Position numbers and translations under genes: made by a program
From: Halobacteriovorax sp.
GTDB lineage: Bacteria; Bdellovibrionota; Bacteriovoracia; Bacteriovoracales; Bacteriovoracaceae
DNA: 13,819 nt
Reading direction: 5' to 3'
Assembly (NCBI GenBank): GCA_002686115.1
Contig: NZAF01000070.1
Location: 1 to 13,819 of the forward strand
Part shown: one piece after another, positions 7,777-13,819 of the stretch
Layout of the letters: each line of letters opens with the position of its first letter
How positions within the stretch are numbered: the stretch's first letter is position 1
Notes under the pieces: generated by a model
Databases searched by the model: none
What the model was told of the DNA's origin: nothing
What the model saw: only the letters and a program-made list of their open reading frames with translations

Positions 7777-9102
7777 ATGGGTATTGAATTTAGTGCTTAT
7801 CAAATTATTCAAAAAAAACGTGATGGAAAAAGACTGTCAAAAGAAGAAATTGACTGGATCATCACTTCTTTAATGAATGGAAGCCTTGCTCATTACCAAA
7901 TGAGTGCTCTGCTTATGGCCATTTATATTAAGGGCATGACTGCAACTGAGACTGCTTATCTTACTGACGCAATGCTCTACTCTGGTAAGACACTTAGCTT
8001 TAAGGGTAAGAATGTTATTGATAAACATTCAACTGGTGGTGTCGGTGATAAAGCATCGTTCATTCTTGGACCAATCGCTGCGGCTTGCGGTGTTAAGGTT
8101 CCAATGATTGCAGGACGAGGTCTTGGTCACACAGGTGGTACTGTAGATAAAGTTGAAGCGATTAAAGGATTTAAAACAACTTTAACACTTAATAAATTTA
8201 AGTCGCTCTTAGAGAAAAATAATATTTCTCTCATTGGTCAAACAAAAGACATTGCTCCTGCCGATAAAATCATCTACGGACTTCGAGACGTAACAGCAAC
8301 AATAGAGTCTATTCCACTTATCACAGCATCTATAATGAGTAAGAAACTTGCCGAAGGTGCTAATGGTATCGTTATGGATATTAAAACTGGAGATGGTGCA
8401 TTTATGAGTGAACTCTCAAATGCAAAAGCTCTTGCGAAAAGCTTAAGGGATACAGCATCACGTTTTGATAAGTCGATGCTTACAATGATCACTGATATGA
8501 ATCAACCACTTGGTAATTACATTGGTAATTCACTTGAAATAATCGAGTCAATCGAAACTCTCAAAGGTAACGGACCAAAAGATTTAACAGACCTCTCTGT
8601 TAAACTTGCTGGAGCAATGATTTATCTTGGAGGAAAAGCAAAAACTCTTAAAGATGGTGAAAAGAAGGCCGCGGCATCTATAAAAAATGGAAAAGCCTTA
8701 AAAGTCTTTAAAGAGATGATTAAATCTCAAGGCGGTGACAGTAAGGTTGTTGACGACTATTCAAGACTACCTTTAGCAAAGGTTGTGACGAGCTTTAAAG
8801 CAACAAAGTCTGGATATATAAAAGATATCAAATGTAAGGAGATGGGACTTCACTGTGTAACACTTGGCGGAGGAAGACATAAGACGACTGATGAAATTGA
8901 TCCAGGTGTTGGATTCGTTTTAACAAAGAAAGTATCTGATAAGGTTGAAAAAGGTGAAGAACTAGTAAAGATTTATCATAACAAGAATCAACAAAATGAA
9001 GTTAAAGAGATTATGGCAGCTCTTCGATCTGAAATTTTAATTTCCAAAGATAAGGTAAAAGCTCCTAAACTTGTTTATGAAGTAAAAGTAAAAAAGGCAT
9101 AG
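7777..9102 (+). CDS. deoA: Thymidine / pyrimidine-nucleoside phosphorylase
   Basis: The protein has 441 residues, nearly the length of E. coli DeoA (440). It has the helical alpha domain with the split nucleoside site (1-65), the phosphate-binding signature KHSTGGVGD at 83-91, GRGLGHTGGTVDK at 113-125, and YGLRDVTATIESIPLITASI with R170, S185 and K189. These correspond to R171, S186 and K190 of E. coli thymidine phosphorylase. It splits thymidine (and possibly uridine) with phosphate into base and (deoxy)ribose-1-phosphate in the cytoplasm. Sequence reading alone cannot separate deoA (EC 2.4.2.4) from pdp (EC 2.4.2.2), so the symbol is provisional. AAAGGA lies about 6 nt before the ATG. It is first in an operon with the purine phosphorylase 4 nt downstream and divergent from the nucleoside transporter. 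Confidence 0.95.
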   Translation: MGIEFSAYQIIQKKRDGKRLSKEEIDWIITSLMNGSLAHYQMSALLMAIYIKGMTATETAYLTDAMLYSGKTLSFKGKNVIDKHSTGGVGDKASFILGPIAAACGVKVPMIAGRGLGHTGGTVDKVEAIKGFKTTLTLNKFKSLLEKNNISLIGQTKDIAPADKIIYGLRDVTATIESIPLITASIMSKKLAEGANGIVMDIKTGDGAFMSELSNAKALAKSLRDTASRFDKSMLTMITDMNQPLGNYIGNSLEIIESIETLKGNGPKDLTDLSVKLAGAMIYLGGKAKTLKDGEKKAAASIKNGKALKVFKEMIKSQGGDSKVVDDYSRLPLAKVVTSFKATKSGYIKDIKCKEMGLHCVTLGGGRHKTTDEIDPGVGFVLTKKVSDKVEKGEELVKIYHNKNQQNEVKEIMAALRSEILISKDKVKAPKLVYEVKVKKA

Positions 9103-9106
9103 AAGT

Positions 9107-9928
9107 ATGAGTGATTTAATTAAAAATTTAACAAAAACTACTGAATACATAAGAAGTAAATGTGACTTAAACCCTAAGATTGCCCTTACTCTAGGCTCTG
9201 GTCTGGGTGCTTTTGCAGATAACTTAGAAGATAAAGTCGTTATTCCTTATTCTGAAATTCCTGGTTTTCATCAAACCTCGGTTCTTGGTCACGATGGTGC
9301 ATTAGTTTTTGGAAAACTTGGCAATGTTGAAGTCGCTTGTATGAAAGGTAGAATACATGCATATGAAGGACATACTATTGATCAAGTTGTTTATCCAGTT
9401 CGTGTTCTTGCTCATCTTGGAGTTGAAAAACTTATTCTTACAAATGCCTCAGGTGGTGTAAATACTGCCTATCGCCCAGGACAGCTCGTTTTGATCGAAG
9501 ATCATATTAATCTTAGTGGACTCAATCCTCTTGTCGGTAAAAACCATGACGAGCTTGGTCCGCGCTTTCCTGATATGACTTTTACTTATCATCAAGAACT
9601 TAGAGAAAAGATGCAAGAAATTGCAAAGTCTATGAATTACGATCTTGTGTCAGGTGTTTATGCTGGAGTGCTTGGGCCTTCATATGAAACACCAGCAGAG
9701 GTTAAAATGATAAGAACTCTTGGCGGAGATCTTGTTGGAATGAGTACAGTAAATGAAGCGATTGCAGCTCATCACGCAGGAATGAAAGTCGTTGGAGTAT
9801 CTTGTGTCACAAATATGGCGGCTGGAATCTTAAAAGAGAAATTATCTCACCATGATATTGAAAAAGAAGCCAACAAAGCGATGAAGGTTTTTATTGAATT
9901 GATTTCAAAGTTTATTCAAAGCAATTAG
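9107..9928 (+). CDS. punA: Purine nucleoside phosphorylase, trimeric type I
   Basis: This 273-residue enzyme has the hallmarks of low-molecular-mass trimeric PNP. These are the phosphate loop GSGLG (30-34), H62 in GHDG, GRIHAYEGH (81-89), TNASGG (112-117), GPSYETPAE (190-198, with E194 matching human E201), GMSTV (211-215), and SCVTNMAAG, where N236 matches human N243. The N236 residue favours 6-oxopurine nucleosides (inosine, guanosine) over methylthioadenosine. It phosphorolyses purine nucleosides to base plus (deoxy)ribose-1-phosphate. It starts 4 nt after the stop of the pyrimidine phosphorylase, so the two are co-translated from one mRNA. It is not related to hexameric DeoD. Its stop is 6 nt from the end of the convergent acetyltransferase gene, and no clear terminator is visible between them. 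Confidence 0.95.
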   Translation: MSDLIKNLTKTTEYIRSKCDLNPKIALTLGSGLGAFADNLEDKVVIPYSEIPGFHQTSVLGHDGALVFGKLGNVEVACMKGRIHAYEGHTIDQVVYPVRVLAHLGVEKLILTNASGGVNTAYRPGQLVLIEDHINLSGLNPLVGKNHDELGPRFPDMTFTYHQELREKMQEIAKSMNYDLVSGVYAGVLGPSYETPAEVKMIRTLGGDLVGMSTVNEAIAAHHAGMKVVGVSCVTNMAAGILKEKLSHHDIEKEANKAMKVFIELISKFIQSN

Positions 9929-9934
9929 ATAAAT

Positions 9935-10390
9935 TTACAAGGCTTTTTCAAGAATTAAAGTTATTTCTTGATCTCCTGTACTTTGAATAGTTCCTTTAAT
10001 ATCAAAGCCGGAATTCAAATTTAAAATAAGCATTGGCTTAAATTTATTACTCGTTTGCGTACACACGACCTGATAACCCAATTCTTTTACTTTTTCATGC
10101 TGAATTTTCATCAGTTCTTTTGCTACAGAATTTTTTCGAGCACTTGGAACGACTCCGCCTATCCAGCTGTAAAAGATTCTTCTAGACCTTTCAAAACCTA
10201 CTTTAAAAGCAATCGGTTTTGAATTTTGATATGCAATAAGTATGACCACATTGTATTTTGTACTAAGTTCATTCTCTAACTTCTCTAATGAATGTGGAGT
10301 TTCAAATATTTGTTTTTCTAACGAAAAAATCTCTTCTAAAACAGATTGATTCAGTTTGGAGTAGCTCTTATATTCAACTTGATCAATCAT
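9935..10390 (-). CDS. GNAT-family N-acetyltransferase
   Basis: The 151-residue product has the GNAT fold order: N-terminal helices (11-45), beta strands with VVILIAY (48-54) and KPIAFKVGF (58-66), strand FYSWIGGVVPSARKNSVAKELM (73-94) and a C-terminal part ending in ITLILEK. Residues 80-94 correspond to motif A, but the CoA pyrophosphate loop (usually Q/RxxGxG/A) reads ARKNSVA, lacking the glycines. It may bind acetyl-CoA atypically or use another acyl-CoA. An N-x9-N pattern at 115-125 precedes GFDIKG, a common GNAT C-terminal motif. The substrate cannot be inferred. The ATG is preceded by GAGAGG at about 5 nt. It converges on the phosphorylase operon and diverges from the exonuclease gene, so it is probably monocistronic. 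Confidence 0.8.
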   Translation of the reverse strand: MIDQVEYKSYSKLNQSVLEEIFSLEKQIFETPHSLEKLENELSTKYNVVILIAYQNSKPIAFKVGFERSRRIFYSWIGGVVPSARKNSVAKELMKIQHEKVKELGYQVVCTQTSNKFKPMLILNLNSGFDIKGTIQSTGDQEITLILEKAL

Positions 10391-10469
10391 CTATTCCTCT
10401 CTTAATTCATTTGTTTTTTATCAAGTACTCACAAAGCTATAATTTCCGCTAATAAAAGTCCAATATCTC

Positions 10470-10478
10470 TGGTATAAT
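10470..10478 (+). promoter_or_regulatory. Extended -10 promoter of the exonuclease gene
   Basis: TGGTATAAT is a perfect extended -10 element (TGnTATAAT). No good -35 box is present 16-18 nt upstream (about TAATAA), which an extended -10 tolerates. A start near 10485 would give a leader of roughly 35 nt before the ATG at 10520, which has GGAG at about 5-6 nt. A second TATAAT at 10438-10443 lacks a suitably spaced -35. Confidence 0.6.
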
Positions 10479-10519
10479 AAATATAAATTAACCGTCGCGA
10501 ATGAATATTCGGAGTCTAT

Positions 10520-11830
10520 ATGAGTGAATTATTAAGTCCATTAAGTTTTTGTGTCTTTGATCTTGAAACAACAGGTGGAAACCTAAAGAGTGACAGAATC
10601 ATTGAAATTGGAATGGTGAGGATTGAAAATCTAAAAATCACCGAAAAGAAGTCCTTTTTAGTTAATCCAAAAAGACAAATCCCTGACTTTATTCAACGCC
10701 TTACCTCTATTAAGCAAAAAGATGTTGAAAATGAACAAACAATTGAACAAATAATTGATGAAATCCTAGAATTTATCGGCGATAGAATTTTGGTGGCCCA
10801 CAACGCTTCTTTTGACGTGCCATTTTTAAATGCTGTCCTTAAAAGACTAGGAAGAGATGAACTTGAAAATAGAAGTATCTGTACTAATCTTATGACAAAG
10901 TACCTCATTCCTACTCTCATGAATTCAAATTTAAATTATATGAGTCAAATTTTTGAGATTAGCCACAATAATGCACACAGAGCACTAGATGATGCTGATG
11001 CTACAGCTAAATTATTTTTAAAATACTTAGATATTTTTGAAAACAAAGGCATCAAGAAAGTTAACCATCTCTACTATCCTAAAAATAGATTTGAATTAGA
11101 TTTAAAACATTTTAAGAAAAAAACTCATACAAATGAAGATGTTATACAGAATATAAATAATGTAAAAAAGCCTTTTTTAATAACTTTTAAAGGTGACCAA
11201 GGTGTTATCCTCTACGCCTATCCATGTAATGGAAGTTCAAAAGAAGAAAAAGAGTTCTTACACGAAAAAGTAAACTCACTTGAATGGAAAAATGTTTCTA
11301 TTCGTCTAGCGGGTCCTTTTGTAGAAGCGCTTATCAAACTAGACCTAGTTCTTTCTAAGATAGATCGAAAATATCAAGATGAAATACTTGAAAATATAAA
11401 AAAATATAATTTTAAAGATGTTGATATTAAAAGTAGTGAGATGAAGTCTAAGTTTGATTTACTTAACCAAAGTGACTTCATTATTCTAAATCACTTAGTT
11501 CCTGGTCAATATACGATATACCCTATTGCTATGATGGGAAAAAAGTCAGGTCTTATTTTTAGATACCCAGGACATAAGAAAAAACTTATCCAATATCTCA
11601 ACTCAAAAAGTAGTCGACTTCAAAATGGAAAATATAAAAAACAAGTTGTCTCGGCCACTTTAAAAGAAATATTCGACACTTATATTGCAAAATGTCTTAC
11701 AGAAGATAAAGAAGTGATGTTGCTTTCAAGGCATTCAAATTTCAAAGAAAATGAAAAGTTCTTTAAGAACCTAGAAAATTTTCTAACGAAAAATAAAAAT
11801 ACCTACGACTATCCCAAACATTATATTTAA
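10520..11830 (+). CDS. DEDDh (DnaQ-like) 3'-5' exonuclease with an unrecognised C-terminal domain
   Basis: Of 436 residues, the first 175 or so form a DnaQ-type exonuclease domain: Exo I FDLETTG (D14, E16), Exo II VAHNASFD (D99), Exo III HRALDDAD with H153 and D158 five residues apart. All four metal ligands and the histidine are present, so 3'-5' exonuclease activity is expected. The remaining 260 residues (about 178-436) are lysine-rich and match nothing I can name. Exonuclease fusions to GIY-YIG/UvrC-like domains exist, but no GIY-YIG motif is visible here. The protein is unlikely to be the plain epsilon subunit of DNA polymerase III, which is shorter; it may act in repair or nucleic-acid breakdown. 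Its last 16 codons overlap the end of crcB on the opposite strand. Confidence 0.88.
   Translation: MSELLSPLSFCVFDLETTGGNLKSDRIIEIGMVRIENLKITEKKSFLVNPKRQIPDFIQRLTSIKQKDVENEQTIEQIIDEILEFIGDRILVAHNASFDVPFLNAVLKRLGRDELENRSICTNLMTKYLIPTLMNSNLNYMSQIFEISHNNAHRALDDADATAKLFLKYLDIFENKGIKKVNHLYYPKNRFELDLKHFKKKTHTNEDVIQNINNVKKPFLITFKGDQGVILYAYPCNGSSKEEKEFLHEKVNSLEWKNVSIRLAGPFVEALIKLDLVLSKIDRKYQDEILENIKKYNFKDVDIKSSEMKSKFDLLNQSDFIILNHLVPGQYTIYPIAMMGKKSGLIFRYPGHKKKLIQYLNSKSSRLQNGKYKKQVVSATLKEIFDTYIAKCLTEDKEVMLLSRHSNFKENEKFFKNLENFLTKNKNTYDYPKHYI
11748..11770 (-). terminator. Weak terminator candidate for crcB inside the exonuclease gene
   Basis: Downstream of the crcB stop the minus strand carries GTTCT-TAA-AGAAC (11770-11758) followed by TTTTCATTTTC. 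A second perfect palindrome, TAGAAAATTTTCTA (11772-11785), overlaps the crcB stop codon. Both stems are AT-rich and lie within exonuclease codons, so they may be incidental. Confidence 0.25.
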
Positions 11831-12133
11831 CAAGAAGACTAAAAGTGCTTCCGAGTAACTTCCTTTTGATACCAATGAAAATATATCAAGAGAGAAAGAG
11901 CTATATGTTGTTAAACCACCTAATATACCAACTTGAACCATTTTCTTAAATGCCTCAGGCTGATCATTAAAGTTTTTATATAAATAAACCATTATTAAAG
12001 AGCCAACAACATTGACTATAAGTGTAGAGAGCCACATCTTATGAGGCATAAAGAAGCGAACCCCCTTAGAGGTTAGAAACCTTAAGATAGCGCCACTACC
12101 TCCACCGACAAATACTAATGCTAGGTCCTTCAT
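11783..12133 (-). CDS. crcB: Fluoride channel CrcB/Fluc
   Basis: This small inner-membrane protein of 116 residues has four hydrophobic helices, close to the family's usual length near 125. Signatures are GGGSGAILRF (10-19), TLIVNVVGS (37-45, with pore asparagine N41), and GGLTTYSSFS (72-81), which holds the central Na+ site and the Phe-box region; tyrosine (Y77) replaces the first phenylalanine. Fluc channels work as antiparallel dimers that let fluoride leave the cytoplasm. The ATG overlaps the TGA of the histidine-kinase-like gene (ATGA), with AAGGAA about 7 nt upstream inside that gene. No fluoride riboswitch is expected or seen in such a coupled position. The 3' end overlaps the exonuclease gene tail-to-tail by 48 bp. 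Confidence 0.93.
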   Translation of the reverse strand: MKDLALVFVGGGSGAILRFLTSKGVRFFMPHKMWLSTLIVNVVGSLIMVYLYKNFNDQPEAFKKMVQVGILGGLTTYSSFSLDIFSLVSKGSYSEALLVFLLNIMFGIVVGIFIFR

Positions 12134-13578
12134 TCAAAAATTCCTTTAAGCACAATCCTCTTTTTCTCGACATCGAGATAAGTATTATCGTAGTTTAGCA
12201 AATGTTCGATGAGCTTATTTCTAAGCTTCTTTTTATCTCGTTCACTAAACTCAAGTTTTTCTAACACAATATATAGATTTCTCTTATCCTTCATAAATCT
12301 TAAAGGTATTACTTTATCATCAATCTTCTGGATAAGACTTTGATGAGTAAATGACGTAATGATTTCATTGAAGATAATATATAAAACCATTGTTAGAACT
12401 GAGGAATGGATATTAATTAATTGAACTTCATCATCGACATCAATCTTAAGAGAATAACCAGACTCAATCATTCTATATCTTACTAAATAAATTGATTGCT
12501 TTATTATTCCGCCAAGACTTTCATCAATCTTTTTAAGTTCTCCTGTTTTAGAAAAGCCTAAGAAAGTATCGATAAGAGTTTTGCATCTGAGAGTACTTTC
12601 TTTAAGTTCCTTTAATAATTTAATATTTTCTGAGTCCCATTTTTCTAATTCTAAAAGAGTGATCGCTGCCAAAATTCCTGCAACGGGATTATTTAACTCG
12701 TGGGCGATAGATCCTGTGATGATACCTAACTCCTGTCCCTTTGAATGTGAGAAGTTCTCTTCTCTCTTTTTTAAGACAAAAGTTAAAAGTTTCTCATTAA
12801 CATGAGAATAAACAAAAGAGTAATCACTATCCTTTGTTAAGATATGACCTTTCTCTCTTAAATTTAAAAGATCTTTTGGCAGGATATCCGTTTTTGTAAA
12901 ATTATCATTACAATAAACAAGACCTAAATTTATATCAATAATAGCGACAGGATACTCGACATCATTTAACAGTGAGTTGATATTTATAGAGGCCATATCA
13001 GGTTCATGGTAAAGACATATTCTTTGGAAATCCATAATCGCTTTTAAAAAGGCATTTATTTCTCTTGAAGGTCTTAACAGCCTTAAATATATATATTTAT
13101 CTTTAGATTGATAGAGGTAAGCATTTTCAAGATTTAATTTTGTTATCTCATGAAGACCAGAAAATTGTTCAAAGATAATATCATTTTTAAAGTTTTGGTT
13201 TTTTAAATTGTCTTTTACCAGTTCACTTAAATCAAGTTCTCTACTATCTAAGAATAATTTTAAAAACCCCCAAGCTAGATCTTCATCATAATCAAAATTA
13301 ACAACAAGAGCTTTTTTAAGCAAAATTTTCAAATGAATTTTTAATTTAAATTCAATAATATCAGTAAATGAGGATAAGCTAGAAACATTCATAGGAGGGT
13401 CATCATACCAACAAGATACATGGTATTGTCCTTCAATCGTGTTTATACTGATGGGAACTTTTTCAGTTGTCTGCTTAAAGTTTGTAATATCTATATTGCT
13501 TAATAAGTTTTCACTATCACTTCTAAAAAAGATCTCATATGACTGAGTTTTTTCGCTAAAGAGGTCATCTTCAATCAT
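12130..13578 (-). CDS. Histidine-kinase-like protein with PAS-like region and degenerate ATP-binding domain
   Basis: The protein has 482 residues with no signal peptide or membrane segment, so it should be cytoplasmic. Residues 1-200 form an unrecognised sensory part; 207-270 look PAS-like (PVAIIDINLGLVYCNDNF). The dimerisation domain is clear: SIAHELNNPVAGI with phosphoacceptor H293, followed by a long helix (to about 340). An N-box remnant may be FNEII (N404, E405). However, no DxGxG (G1) or GxGLG (G2) boxes follow; the region that should carry them reads LYIVLEKLEFSERDKK, and the protein ends about 45 residues later. Autophosphorylation is therefore doubtful. The ATG overlaps the xseA stop (ATGA) and has a strong GGGAGG site; its own stop overlaps the crcB start. 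No response regulator is visible beside it. The HisKA call is firm, the loss of kinase activity is inferred. Confidence 0.82.
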   Translation of the reverse strand: MIEDDLFSEKTQSYEIFFRSDSENLLSNIDITNFKQTTEKVPISINTIEGQYHVSCWYDDPPMNVSSLSSFTDIIEFKLKIHLKILLKKALVVNFDYDEDLAWGFLKLFLDSRELDLSELVKDNLKNQNFKNDIIFEQFSGLHEITKLNLENAYLYQSKDKYIYLRLLRPSREINAFLKAIMDFQRICLYHEPDMASININSLLNDVEYPVAIIDINLGLVYCNDNFTKTDILPKDLLNLREKGHILTKDSDYSFVYSHVNEKLLTFVLKKREENFSHSKGQELGIITGSIAHELNNPVAGILAAITLLELEKWDSENIKLLKELKESTLRCKTLIDTFLGFSKTGELKKIDESLGGIIKQSIYLVRYRMIESGYSLKIDVDDEVQLINIHSSVLTMVLYIIFNEIITSFTHQSLIQKIDDKVIPLRFMKDKRNLYIVLEKLEFSERDKKKLRNKLIEHLLNYDNTYLDVEKKRIVLKGIFE

Positions 13579-13819
13579 ACGCCTCCCTTTTGTAGAGTAG
13601 ATTTTCCATCATCGTAATGAATAATCACAGAGCTTCCAACTTTAACCTTATCCATTTCTTTCTTTGACGAAATGACTTTCCCCTCAACCTCTGTAAATGC
13701 ATAGCCTCGAGTGAGAACTCCTCTTGGGTTCAGTGCACTTAAAAGCTGATTTTGTCGATCTAGTTTATGAGAAGTTCGCTCGATTCTATTTTTTAAAGAA
13801 GACTTTAAAGAATTCACTA
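13575..13819 (-). CDS. xseA: Exonuclease VII large subunit, C-terminal end only
   Basis: The last 81 codons of a gene that enters from the right edge. The stretch LLSALNPRGVLTRGYAF followed by GKVISSKKEMDKVKVGSSVIIHYDDGKS matches the conserved C-terminal segment of XseA (typically LSPLxVLxRGYxI, then vi.s...l..Gd.l.l.l.DG). Before it is a basic helical stretch expected of the coiled-coil part. With XseB, XseA forms the enzyme that trims single-stranded DNA in both directions. Its TGA overlaps the ATG of the kinase-like gene, so the unit xseA, kinase-like gene, crcB reads as one operon. The true start lies outside the window. Confidence 0.9.
   Translation of the reverse strand, partial: VNSLKSSLKNRIERTSHKLDRQNQLLSALNPRGVLTRGYAFTEVEGKVISSKKEMDKVKVGSSVIIHYDDGKSTLQKGGV

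Noticed and set aside
9929..9960. Bidirectional terminator between the purine phosphorylase and the GNAT gene
   Set aside because: The CTTTTT run is present, but I find no stable GC-rich stem before it on either strand.

Overview
The window is a compact stretch of low-GC bacterial chromosome with ordinary housekeeping and accessory genes. No RNA gene, CRISPR array, insertion sequence or prophage is visible. The AT-rich composition, a Gram-negative secreted-protein style (lipobox, Sec signal peptide, an outer-membrane-like C-terminus), RNase G, a type I purine nucleoside phosphorylase and a mosaic surface lipoprotein of Calx-beta, CUB-like, IPT/TIG and Kelch modules together suggest a Bdellovibrionota organism, most like the marine Bacteriovorax/Halobacteriovorax predators. 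This is an inference from gene content, not from a marker gene.

Layout. Bases 1-3476 (minus) hold the first 1158 codons of a very large secreted lipoprotein whose 3' end lies outside the window. Bases 3647-5857 (minus) carry a two-gene unit, RNase G followed by a stand-alone Lon substrate-binding-domain protein. Bases 5965-9928 form a nucleoside-use module built around one divergent control region (7604-7776). To the left run a small secreted protein of unknown function and a CNT-family nucleoside transporter. To the right run a pyrimidine/thymidine phosphorylase and a purine nucleoside phosphorylase, 4 nt apart. The control region contains two overlapping sigma-70-like promoters and a perfect interrupted palindrome (10-bp arms, 1-nt centre) just downstream of them, a strong candidate for a repressor operator. 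A GNAT-family protein (9935-10390, minus) converges on the phosphorylases.

From 10520 a DEDDh exonuclease with a 250-residue C-terminal part of no recognised family runs rightward. It converges on, and overlaps by 48 bp, a fluoride channel gene (crcB). Reading leftward from the right edge, the end of xseA (exonuclease VII large subunit), a histidine-kinase-like protein and crcB are joined by two successive ATGA stop/start overlaps, so they are probably translated from one mRNA. The kinase-like protein keeps its phosphoacceptor histidine motif but lacks recognisable ATP-binding glycine boxes.

How they work together. The central module would import nucleosides and split them with phosphate into bases and (deoxy)ribose-1-phosphate. 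That suits an organism living on degraded prey nucleic acid, but the ecological reading is inference. The most novel items are the regulatory palindrome, the small glycine-zipper protein tied to the transporter, the exonuclease C-terminal domain, the degenerate kinase in an exonuclease/fluoride operon, and the CUB/Kelch lipoprotein.
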